The notes beneath the pieces are model-generated. The model searched no databases. It saw only the letters and a program-made list of their open reading frames with translations, and was not told the DNA's origin. A DNA stretch of 12,917 nt from Candidatus Margulisiibacteriota bacterium (lineage in GTDB: Bacteria; Margulisbacteria; WOR-1; O2-12-FULL-45-9; XYB2-FULL-48-7): contig JAQUOB010000019.1 in the NCBI GenBank assembly GCA_028717325.1, positions 1-12,917 on the forward strand. Reading direction: 5' to 3'. How positions within the stretch are numbered: the first letter of the stretch is position 1; each line of letters opens with the position of its first letter. Below, piece after piece: positions 7,507 through 12,917 of the stretch. The translations under genes were made by a program, and so were the position numbers.

Positions 7507-7523
7507 TTTGACACGTTTTGACA
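7507..7523 (+). repeat. Direct repeat TTTGACA x2 at one-helical-turn spacing (possible operator)
   Basis: TTTGACA occurs at 7507-7513 and again at 7517-7523, so the copies are exactly 10 bases apart and lie on one face of the helix, over and just after the -35 box. Small one-domain MerR-like/excisionase proteins such as BldC and phage Xis bind head-to-tail direct repeats near this spacing. The gene directly downstream encodes such a protein, so autoregulation is a reasonable guess. Only the repeat itself is seen. Confidence 0.45.
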
Positions 7524-7537
7524 TCTTATGATACACT
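7508..7537 (+). promoter_or_regulatory. Sigma-70-type promoter with extended -10 for the small HTH gene
   Basis: A perfect TTGACA (-35, 7508-7513) is followed after 18 bases by TACACT (-10, 7532-7537), which carries an upstream TG (7529-7530) and so forms an extended -10. Initiation about seven bases further on, near 7544, would leave only a few bases before the ATG at 7547, so the transcript may be nearly leaderless. This matches the lack of a ribosome-binding site before that ATG. Predicted by eye from consensus. Confidence 0.6.
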
Positions 7538-7546
7538 GTAGCAGTC

Positions 7547-7738
7547 ATGGAAGTTAGGGAAAAAGAGATCTATACAGCCGAAGAAACCAAGACCTTGTTG
7601 AAAATCTCCCGCTCAACCTTTCTGCGCTTGATCAAAAAAAAAGTTATTCAGGCCGGGAAAGTCGGGGGACAATACCGGATCCTGGGCGAAGAAATATTAC
7701 GTCTGGTCAGGCAGAAGTGGCCGGTTAAGAATCATTAA
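7547..7738 (+). CDS. Small excisionase/BldC-type helix-turn-helix DNA-binding protein
   Basis: A 63-residue protein made almost entirely of one winged helix-turn-helix of the HTH_17/excisionase (MerR-like) type. The pattern is YTAEETKTLLKISRSTFLRL (9-28) for the helix-turn-helix, followed by the wing (KVGGQYRIL, 38-46) and the last helix (EEILRLV, 48-54). There is no effector or recombinase partner nearby, so a transcription factor is more likely than a phage excisionase. It stands between the biosynthetic operon and the export genes behind its own promoter, and probably controls the export genes, itself, or both. No Shine-Dalgarno sequence precedes the ATG. An A9 run (7634-7642, coding Lys30-32) lies between the recognition helix and the wing; slippage there would truncate the protein. 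Confidence 0.82.
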   Translation: MEVREKEIYTAEETKTLLKISRSTFLRLIKKKVIQAGKVGGQYRILGEEILRLVRQKWPVKNH

Positions 7739-7756
7739 AGGAGGATAATTAAAGAA

Positions 7757-8575
7757 ATGAAGAAAATAACATGTAAAAAGATCGTTTGGGCGCTGATCAC
7801 GACTTTTGTCGTTACTTTCTATAGTCCTATTTATGCCCTTGAGGCGTGGCGCTTGTCGGAAGTCGATATCCCGGCCGGGCCGTCAGCCGGCACAACAAGC
7901 GTATCGACTAGCAACGCGGCCAGCAATTATTCGGGCAACGCGATCGTTGAAAATGAATATAAACTGGCCCCGGGTGACCAGGTAGCCGTCAATCTGATCG
8001 TCGGCGAGAATGACATGTCCATCAGCCAAGTATTTACGATCGGACCGGACGGCAAGATATATTTCCCCAATATCGGCGAGATCGATTTGCTTGGTTTGAC
8101 GATCCCCAAGGCGAAGGAATTGATCGACAAGAAAATTAAAGAAAATTATAAAGAGAAATATAGATTCTCTTTCCGCTTGAGCCAGCCGCGCCGCGTCCAG
8201 ATCTATTTGACCGGCTCCGAAGACAAGCCGCTGTACATTGGTGAGCAGAAGTTCGTGTCCGTTTACGGGGAAGTGGCCCGCGCCGGCCGGTTTGAATTTT
8301 TGCCCGGCAAAAAATTTACCGACTATATCAGTTATGCCGGCGGTCCCACAGCGCATGCCAATCTGGCTTACGCGACGATAACCCGCCGGGATCGAAAGAT
8401 CGGCATCAACGGCTCGGACGCGATCTTTAACGGCAACCCGTCGGCGGATGTGGAAATAATGCCCGGGGACGTGATCAATATCCCGACGCAATTCTTTTAT
8501 TTTAACGATTTCGCGAGTTTTACTTCCCTGCTGTTCACGATGCTTGCGTTTTACACCACATTTATCAAGAGATAA
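7757..8575 (+). CDS. Polysaccharide export protein (Wza-like, Poly_export plus SLBB-like domain)
   Basis: A 272-residue envelope protein. A signal peptide (1 to about 27, basic MKKITCKK then a hydrophobic core, cleavage likely after IYA) is followed by a short low-complexity Ser/Thr/Ala linker, a Poly_export domain from YKLAPGDQ (68-75) to about 150, an SLBB-like domain (about 166-245, with VYGEVARAGRFE and MPGDVINIP), and a C-terminal hydrophobic helix (about 251-270) ending in KR. In Wza the C-terminal helices form the outer-membrane pore. No lipobox cysteine is present, so unlike Wza it is not an obvious lipoprotein. An AAAGGAGG ribosome-binding site at 7737-7744 lies 12 bases before the ATG, which is rather far. 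The gene follows the HTH gene by 18 bases and precedes the wzz-like gene by 13, as expected for an export operon. Confidence 0.9.
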   Translation: MKKITCKKIVWALITTFVVTFYSPIYALEAWRLSEVDIPAGPSAGTTSVSTSNAASNYSGNAIVENEYKLAPGDQVAVNLIVGENDMSISQVFTIGPDGKIYFPNIGEIDLLGLTIPKAKELIDKKIKENYKEKYRFSFRLSQPRRVQIYLTGSEDKPLYIGEQKFVSVYGEVARAGRFEFLPGKKFTDYISYAGGPTAHANLAYATITRRDRKIGINGSDAIFNGNPSADVEIMPGDVINIPTQFFYFNDFASFTSLLFTMLAFYTTFIKR

Positions 8576-8588
8576 AGGAGATAGTTAA

Positions 8589-9527
8589 ATGGAAGAAGAA
8601 ATTAATTTAAGGGAAATTCTGGGGGTAATCCGGCGGTACTGGCTGATAATTTTGCTGGCGGCGGCGGCGGCTGGCATCGGCGGCTACATGCTCAGTTTAA
8701 AGGAAACGCCGGTTTACACGGCCGAAACGACGATCATGGTCAAATCGAACGGCTCCGCCACTTCCTCGCTGGCCGGCCTATCCGGGTTCGCGGGCATCAA
8801 TTTGCCTACCGGCGGCGGCAATCTTTCGGACCTGACCGAACTTGTTCAGAGCCGGGCGGTGGCGGCCAAGGTTTTTGAAGACCTGCGGCTTCGGGAGCGG
8901 ATCAAGGGGTGGAATAATCCCGCGGCGAGCGACCAAGCGCTGATCAGTATCGTTCAGAGCACGTTAATGAAGCCGACGAATTCAAACGGTTTGATCCGCC
9001 TCAAAGTCGCGTTCTACGACCGAGAGCTGGTGGCGGATCTCGCGAACGGCTATGCCGATGCGCTGTCCTATTACTGGAATAATTTAAATTTTTCCGAGGC
9101 CAAGAAAAAACGCGAGTACATAGAAGGTCAATTGCCGAGAGTCGGCGCGGAATTGCAAATTGCGGAACAAAGGCTTAAACAATACACTTTGTTCTCGGGG
9201 GCATCGGGGATTGGCGCAGCCGGAGCGACCGGGGTAGCAATGCCCCAGGCGCAGGGCATTGAAGCCGCGCGGCTGACCCGGGAGTATGAAATACAGAATT
9301 CGGTCTATACGATGTTAAGAAAGGAATACGAGCAGGTCAAACTGGATGAATCCAAGGAGATCATGCCGTTCTCGATCATCGACCGGGCTCAGAAGCCGCG
9401 GGGAAAATGGGAACCGTCGACGGATAAAAAAGTTAAGATCGGATTGGTGGTCGGGCTGTTTTCCGGGATTTTACTTGCCTTCTTTACCGACAATTGGAAA
9501 AAGTTGGGCAAAAGCAACCTTGGCTAA
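8589..9527 (+). CDS. Wzz-like chain-length/polysaccharide co-polymerase protein
   Basis: A 312-residue inner-membrane protein of the Wzz family. N-terminal helix about 17-37, a Gly/Ser-rich periplasmic part (50-80), predicted coiled coils (about 165-200 and 222-255), the pre-membrane Pro segment (KPRGKWEP, 269-276) and a second helix (about 283-299) with a short cytosolic tail. No tyrosine-kinase domain is fused to it and none lies nearby, so it is the kinase-less type. It would set polymer length and work with the Wza-like protein upstream. An AAAGGAG site (8574-8580) eight bases before the ATG supports the start. Its last eight bases overlap the proposed TTG start of the oxidoreductase, an unusual pairing for a wzz gene. 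Confidence 0.9.
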   Translation: MEEEINLREILGVIRRYWLIILLAAAAAGIGGYMLSLKETPVYTAETTIMVKSNGSATSSLAGLSGFAGINLPTGGGNLSDLTELVQSRAVAAKVFEDLRLRERIKGWNNPAASDQALISIVQSTLMKPTNSNGLIRLKVAFYDRELVADLANGYADALSYYWNNLNFSEAKKKREYIEGQLPRVGAELQIAEQRLKQYTLFSGASGIGAAGATGVAMPQAQGIEAARLTREYEIQNSVYTMLRKEYEQVKLDESKEIMPFSIIDRAQKPRGKWEPSTDKKVKIGLVVGLFSGILLAFFTDNWKKLGKSNLG

Positions 9528-10650
9528 GATCAGGTGCGCGATAATCGGCGCAGGTGTAATCGGCCTGGCGGCGGCCGAAGCGCTGACGCGCAAACTTGAA
9601 GGCGACATCGTCATTTTCGAACGCCGCGAAAAATTCGGCCAGGAAACCAGCAGCCGCAACAGCGAAGTCATTCATGCCGGCCTTTATTACCCCAAAAATT
9701 CTTTGAAGAGCCGGCTCTCTCTTCTGGGCAACAAAATGCTCTATGAATTATGCCGGACAGCGGGGATCAAACATAAAAAATGCGGCAAGATCATCGTCTC
9801 GACCAATGAGCAAGAAGCGGCAAAGATCAAAGCGATCTACGAGAACGCGGTCGCGGTCGGAGTGCCCGAACTAAGTCTTCTTTCCAGGCAAGAAGTTATT
9901 GACCTGGAGCCGAACGTCAGCGCGTTGAGCGGCGTCTATTCCGGCTCGTCGGGGATAATCGATTCCCACGGTCTCATGGAATATCTCTATCTACAAGCCC
10001 GGGAGAATGGTGTGATGTTCGCTTTTGGGCAGGAGGTGACAGGGATTGACAGGGAGGAGCAGGGAGGAGGAGGGAGGAGCAGGGATGGTTTTCTTATTAA
10101 GACAAAAGAAGGAGAAACAATTTCTGCAGAATATGTGATTAATTGCGCCGGGCTGTCCGCGGACCGGCTGGCAGAAATCGCGGGCCTCGATATTGATAAA
10201 CTGGGTTACCGGCTGCATTATTGTAAAGGCGACTATTTTTCGGTCGCCGGCTCACAGGACATGATTAACCGCCTCGTTTACCCGGTGCCGCACGAAAAAG
10301 GGTACGGCCTGGGCGTCCACGCGACTTTAGATCTTAACGGTTTTGTCCGCCTCGGTCCCGATGCGACCTACGTCAAAGAGATCAGCTACGATGTCGATCC
10401 CGGTAAAAGGCCGGCTTTTTACCGGGCGGCCAAAACCTATCTGCCCTGGCTGAAAGAAGAAATGCTCTCGCCGGATACTGCGGGTATACGGCCCAAGCTC
10501 CAGGGGCCGGACGATGGTTTCAGGGATTTCATTATCCAGGAAGAATCGGCGAACGGCTTGCCCGGCTTCGTCAATTTGATCGGGATCGAATCGCCCGGGC
10601 TGACGGCTTCACTGGCGATCGGGCAATGGCTGGCGGACTTGATCGGTTAA
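9520..10650 (+). CDS. FAD-dependent oxidoreductase, L-2-hydroxyglutarate oxidase (LhgO/L2HGDH) family
   Basis: About 376 residues, taking TTG at 9520 as the start. It has the DAO-type FAD fold: GAGVIG (10-15), the ribose-binding glutamate E34 after the second strand (IVIFE), and the family signature SSRNSEVIHAGLYYP (44-58). The C-terminal GIRPKLQGP and GIESPGLTASLAIG segments are also typical of the L2HGDH group, which oxidises L-2-hydroxyglutarate or related 2-hydroxy acids. The open frame extends further left to 9346, but that part only reads the wzz-like gene out of frame and shows no family similarity; the FAD motif begins a few codons after the TTG, so the later start is preferred. The sequence contains a Gly/Arg-rich insert (about residues 178-189) made by a 10-bp tandem repeat. 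The substrate here is uncertain; the overlap with the wzz-like gene may hint at a polysaccharide-related role. Confidence 0.85.
   Translation: MAKIRCAIIGAGVIGLAAAEALTRKLEGDIVIFERREKFGQETSSRNSEVIHAGLYYPKNSLKSRLSLLGNKMLYELCRTAGIKHKKCGKIIVSTNEQEAAKIKAIYENAVAVGVPELSLLSRQEVIDLEPNVSALSGVYSGSSGIIDSHGLMEYLYLQARENGVMFAFGQEVTGIDREEQGGGGRSRDGFLIKTKEGETISAEYVINCAGLSADRLAEIAGLDIDKLGYRLHYCKGDYFSVAGSQDMINRLVYPVPHEKGYGLGVHATLDLNGFVRLGPDATYVKEISYDVDPGKRPAFYRAAKTYLPWLKEEMLSPDTAGIRPKLQGPDDGFRDFIIQEESANGLPGFVNLIGIESPGLTASLAIGQWLADLIG
10031..10087 (+). repeat. 10-bp tandem repeat (consensus AGGGAGGAGC), about 5.7 units, inside the oxidoreductase gene
   Basis: Units begin at 10031, 10041, 10051, 10061 and 10071, with a partial unit at 10081. 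The third and fifth (10051, 10071) are identical, the fourth differs at one base, and the outer units are more diverged. Because 10 is not a multiple of 3, gain or loss of one unit shifts the reading frame. The core carries G3 runs separated by seven bases (10042-10084), which fits the pattern for a G-quadruplex on the coding strand. The encoded stretch (EEQGGGGRSRD) looks like a loop insert relative to the family. Confidence 0.85.
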
Positions 10651-11243
10651 GAGCAGTTTGAAAGGACCTCGAGCGCTTTCTCCCCGGCCGCTTTCATCGT
10701 AGCTCCCAGGGAAAGAAAGCCGTGATTTTTCATTATTATAAAGTCGTTATCGGCCAGGAGCGGCAGAACGCTCTCAACCAGGGCCCGGCTTCCGTATGGC
10801 TCCTCTTTTTGAGTCGCGGTTAACTCCCGACATTTCAATATCGCCTGAGAATGACCGTGAAAGACCGCGTTGACATCTCTTCTATCCTGATAAATGGCGG
10901 CGTGGAGCATGGTTTCCGAAGAAGGCAGCCGGCTGCCCGCGGCCGAGATCAACTGTTGCTTGAGATCGACCGTAACGACCTTGACGAAACAGTCGTCGGT
11001 CAGATCGTCTTTTAATTTTAAGCCCGAAGCAGTTATGATAAATTGATCGGTTTGGCCGCCCGGCGGGCCCTGGATCCGGAAGCTCAAATTGCCGAACGAA
11101 CCGTGCTCATAAAGCGGGGCGAGATCTTTTTTATGAAAGATGGAACACCAGCGTTTTAATTCTTCAAGCCCCTGGTCGTGCGGCGCGCCGGCACCGATGA
11201 AATCCACCTTGAATTTTGGAATTACTTTTTTTGGGGTTTCCAT
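10647..11243 (-). CDS. Class II aldolase/adducin family protein (MtnB-like dehydratase or DHAP-shunt aldolase)
   Basis: A 198-residue zinc-dependent class II aldolase-fold protein. It shows GNLSFR (51-56) and TASG (71-74), which bind the phosphate of a sugar-1-phosphate, the catalytic acid in SSET (E110), the zinc histidines in FHGHS (H129, H131) and a third in NHG (H174). It is the last gene of the mtnP-apt-mtnA operon and overlaps mtnA by 22 bases, so its substrate is very likely methylthioribulose-1-phosphate or 5-deoxyribulose-1-phosphate. Two roles fit: MtnB dehydratase of the methionine salvage pathway, or the aldolase (Ald2/DrdA type) that releases DHAP and an aldehyde. No mtnC, mtnD or mtnE homologue is in the window, which leans toward the aldolase but does not prove it. 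The stop codon is shared with the convergent oxidoreductase gene. Confidence 0.85.
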   Translation of the reverse strand: METPKKVIPKFKVDFIGAGAPHDQGLEELKRWCSIFHKKDLAPLYEHGSFGNLSFRIQGPPGGQTDQFIITASGLKLKDDLTDDCFVKVVTVDLKQQLISAAGSRLPSSETMLHAAIYQDRRDVNAVFHGHSQAILKCRELTATQKEEPYGSRALVESVLPLLADNDFIIMKNHGFLSLGATMKAAGEKALEVLSNCS

Positions 11244-12211
11244 ATGCCTTTTTCGGTGATAATACCGGTGATATATTCGGCCGGGGTCACGTCAAAGGCG
11301 GGGTTCAGCGCCGGCGAGCCCGGCGAGCAGACCAGTACCTTTTTGATCGCGCCGCTCGCGTCCCGGCCTGATTGATACAGGACCTCGTCGGCCGATCTTT
11401 CTTCGATCGGGATATTTTTGCCCGTCCGGCAACCGGGGTCAAAGGTCGAGGTGGGCGCGGCGACGTAAAACGGGATGCCGAAAGCTTTGGCGCAGATCGC
11501 TTTCTCCAGCGTGCCGATCTTGTTGGCAACATCGCCGTTTGCCGCTATCCGATCGGCCCCGACTATGACGAGGTCGATCCGGCCCTGCGACATTAGAGAG
11601 GCGCCGGCGTTATCCGGGATAATGACGTGGGGAACGTTCTCGTTTTTCAACTCCCAGGCGGTTAAGCGCGCGCCCTGGCTTCTCGGCCGGGTCTCGTCGA
11701 CATAAACAAAAACATTTTTCCCGCCGTCGCGGGCCGCGTAGATCGGCGAGAGAGCCGAGCCGTAGTCGACAAAGGCCAGCCAGCCGGCGTTGCAGTGCGT
11801 TTCGATCCGCGCACCCTTTTTAATTAATTTAGCGCCGATCTGGCCGATCTGCTGGCAACTTTCAGCGTCTTCATCGGCGATCTTTTGGGCCTCAGCGATA
11901 GGATCGGAGGCGTAGAAGACCCTCTCAACGGCGTAAAAAAGATTCCGGGCGGTCGGTCTTGTTGCCTCGATCTCTTTTTTGGCTTTGGCCGGATCGGCTT
12001 TGGCCAGACAGGCCTGCGCCATGGCAAAGCCGGCGGCGGCGCCGATCGCGCCGGCGCCGCGCACGATCATGGTCTTGATCGCTCGGCAGGTGTCTTTATA
12101 GGTCTTAGCCTCATAAATACGAAATTTAAAGGGGAGAAGATTCTGTTCGATCATAAAGACCGACTTGCCTTTTAGCCAGACGGTTCGGTAGTGTTTGCCT
12201 TTGACTTTCAA
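11222..12211 (-). CDS. mtnA: S-methyl-5-thioribose-1-phosphate isomerase
   Basis: A 329-residue member of the eIF2B-related isomerase family that converts methylthioribose-1-phosphate to methylthioribulose-1-phosphate. Seen: MIVRGAGAIG (48-57), THCNAGWLA with the catalytic cysteine C140, VDETRPRSQGARLTAWEL (171-188), and IVGADRIAANGD with the catalytic aspartate D220. The spacing of 80 between the two matches the Cys160/Asp240 pair of the Bacillus enzyme. The first glycine-rich motif has GAGAIG where most have GAPAIG, a small variation. The start is a TTG (12209-12211 on this strand) nine bases after apt ends. It gives the normal 20-odd residue lead before the LLPF segment; a start at the later Met20 would cut into the fold. 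5-Deoxyribose-1-phosphate is a possible second substrate. Confidence 0.92.
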   Translation of the reverse strand: MKVKGKHYRTVWLKGKSVFMIEQNLLPFKFRIYEAKTYKDTCRAIKTMIVRGAGAIGAAAGFAMAQACLAKADPAKAKKEIEATRPTARNLFYAVERVFYASDPIAEAQKIADEDAESCQQIGQIGAKLIKKGARIETHCNAGWLAFVDYGSALSPIYAARDGGKNVFVYVDETRPRSQGARLTAWELKNENVPHVIIPDNAGASLMSQGRIDLVIVGADRIAANGDVANKIGTLEKAICAKAFGIPFYVAAPTSTFDPGCRTGKNIPIEERSADEVLYQSGRDASGAIKKVLVCSPGSPALNPAFDVTPAEYITGIITEKGIWKPQKK

Positions 12212-12220
12212 TGCAGTTGA

Positions 12221-12748
12221 TCAATCGCCTTCGAAAGAGGTTTGGGCGTAAACTTTGTAGCCGGCCGATTCCAGTTTCCGCCGGCCGCCCAGATCGGGCA
12301 GGTCGACGATGAAAGCGAGCTCGACCAGTTCGCCCTGCAATTTTTTGACCAGCTTGGCGGCCGCCATGGCGGTGCCGCCGGTGGCGATCAGGTCGTCGAT
12401 GACAAGCACCTTTTGGCCCTTTTCGATCGCGTCTTTATGGATCTCGATCGTATCGGTGCCGTATTCCAGGGCGTATTCTTCTTTTTCGGTGGCGGCCGGC
12501 AGTTTGCCTTTTTTCCTGACGGGCACAAAACCCTTGCCCAGCAGGTAGGCGAGGGCGCCGCCGAGAATAAAGCCCCGGGAATCGATGCCGACCACGACAT
12601 CTAGTTCCGTCTTTTCGTAACGCTTGACGAAATCGTCGATGCAGAGCTTGAGCCCGACGGGATCCTTCAGCAGGGTCGTAATATCACGGAACATGATCCC
12701 GGTTTTGGGCCAGTGCGGCACGGTCCTGATCCTTGATTTTATCGGCAT
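12221..12748 (-). CDS. apt: Adenine phosphoribosyltransferase
   Basis: A 175-residue type I phosphoribosyltransferase of normal Apt length. It makes AMP from adenine and PRPP in the cytosol. The PRPP-binding motif is VLVIDDLIATGGTA (114-127), and the N-terminal IRTVPHWPKTGIMFRDIT (7-24), GIDSRGF (54-60) and the FIVDLPDLGGRRKL (146-159) ending are classic Apt features. It starts with ATG and has an AAAGGA ribosome-binding site about six bases upstream. It sits 11 bases after the mtnP stop and nine before mtnA, so the adenine released by MtnP is rescued by the next enzyme in the same operon. Confidence 0.96.
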   Translation of the reverse strand: MPIKSRIRTVPHWPKTGIMFRDITTLLKDPVGLKLCIDDFVKRYEKTELDVVVGIDSRGFILGGALAYLLGKGFVPVRKKGKLPAATEKEEYALEYGTDTIEIHKDAIEKGQKVLVIDDLIATGGTAMAAAKLVKKLQGELVELAFIVDLPDLGGRRKLESAGYKVYAQTSFEGD

Positions 12749-12759
12749 GTTGTTCCTTT

Positions 12760-12917
12760 CTAGATCCTTGGGATGGCCTTGATCAGCAACTGTTTGACCT
12801 TTTCGGCGTTCTGTTTCATTATCTTCATGACCATTTCAAAAGTGACCGGTTCTTCATTTTCTTTCCAGCAATCGTAATCGGTCGACATGGCGATGGTCTG
12901 ATAGGGAATGCCTAATT
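12760..12917 (-). CDS. mtnP: S-methyl-5'-thioadenosine phosphorylase, C-terminal part only
   Basis: The first gene of the salvage operon, cut by the right edge of the window; only the last 51 codons are present. They read into GIPYQTIAMSTDYDCWKENE, followed by a helix and KAIPRI before TAG. The TDYD sequence is the adenine-recognising signature of methylthioadenosine phosphorylases, separating them from purine nucleoside phosphorylases that take 6-oxopurines. The enzyme splits methylthioadenosine (and often 5'-deoxyadenosine) with phosphate into adenine and a 1-phosphate sugar, which feed apt and mtnA downstream. Any promoter for this operon lies outside the window. Confidence 0.9.
   Translation of the reverse strand, partial: LGIPYQTIAMSTDYDCWKENEEPVTFEMVMKIMKQNAEKVKQLLIKAIPRI

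Noticed and set aside
7518..7523. Second TTGACA as an alternative -35 box
   Set aside because: No acceptable -10 lies 16-18 bases downstream; it is better seen as the second copy of the direct repeat.
9346..9519. N-terminal extension of the FAD oxidoreductase to an ATG at 9346
   Set aside because: The extension is the wzz-like gene read in another frame, is Arg/Ser-rich, and the FAD-binding motif starts only after the TTG at 9520.
1..12917. CRISPR arrays, tRNA or rRNA genes, insertion sequences, attachment sites
   Set aside because: No regularly spaced repeats of suitable size, no cloverleaf or rRNA-like stretch and no transposase or integrase reading frame were seen; the excisionase-like protein alone is not evidence of a mobile element.

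Overview
This window looks like part of a surface-polysaccharide locus from an uncultured, probably Gram-negative (diderm) bacterium, followed by a nucleoside/methionine salvage operon on the opposite strand. Reasons for a diderm: a Wza-like export protein with a signal peptide, a Wzz-like chain-length protein, a GtrB/GtrA pair and an RfbH-type 3,6-dideoxysugar enzyme. Composition is moderate in GC with frequent TTG starts. The taxon cannot be named from the sequence; a candidate-phylum genome from a metagenome is plausible but is only a guess. No stretch over 300 bases lacks a gene.

Region 1 (1-7500, + strand) is a tightly packed biosynthetic operon: rfbH (cut by the left edge), an SDR epimerase/reductase, a class I methyltransferase, a ThDP (acetolactate-synthase-like) enzyme, two tandem HpcH/HpaI-type aldolases, a GtrB-like glycosyltransferase and a GtrA-like membrane protein. 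Four junctions share 4 bases (ATGA or TTGA) and one shares 17. RfbH makes CDP-4-keto-3,6-dideoxyglucose. A ThDP enzyme of the YerE kind can add a two-carbon branch to that ketone, so this set may build a branched or carbon-extended 3,6-dideoxysugar. GtrB/GtrA suggests that a sugar is also moved across the membrane on undecaprenyl phosphate. The cytidylyltransferase, the 4,6-dehydratase and the reductase partner of RfbH are not here and may lie to the left.

Region 2 (7501-10650, + strand) starts with a recognisable promoter and a 63-residue single-domain helix-turn-helix protein (excisionase/BldC type), then a polysaccharide export protein, a Wzz-like protein and, overlapping the last, an FAD oxidoreductase of the L-2-hydroxyglutarate oxidase family. 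The oxidoreductase gene carries a 10-bp tandem repeat inside its coding sequence.

Region 3 (10647-12917, - strand) is an operon read from right to left: mtnP (3' end only), apt, mtnA and a class II aldolase. Together they would split methylthioadenosine, rescue adenine as AMP, isomerise methylthioribose-1-phosphate and then either dehydrate it (MtnB) or cleave it to DHAP (the DHAP-shunt aldolase). The two transcription blocks converge and share their stop codons at TTAA (10647-10650).
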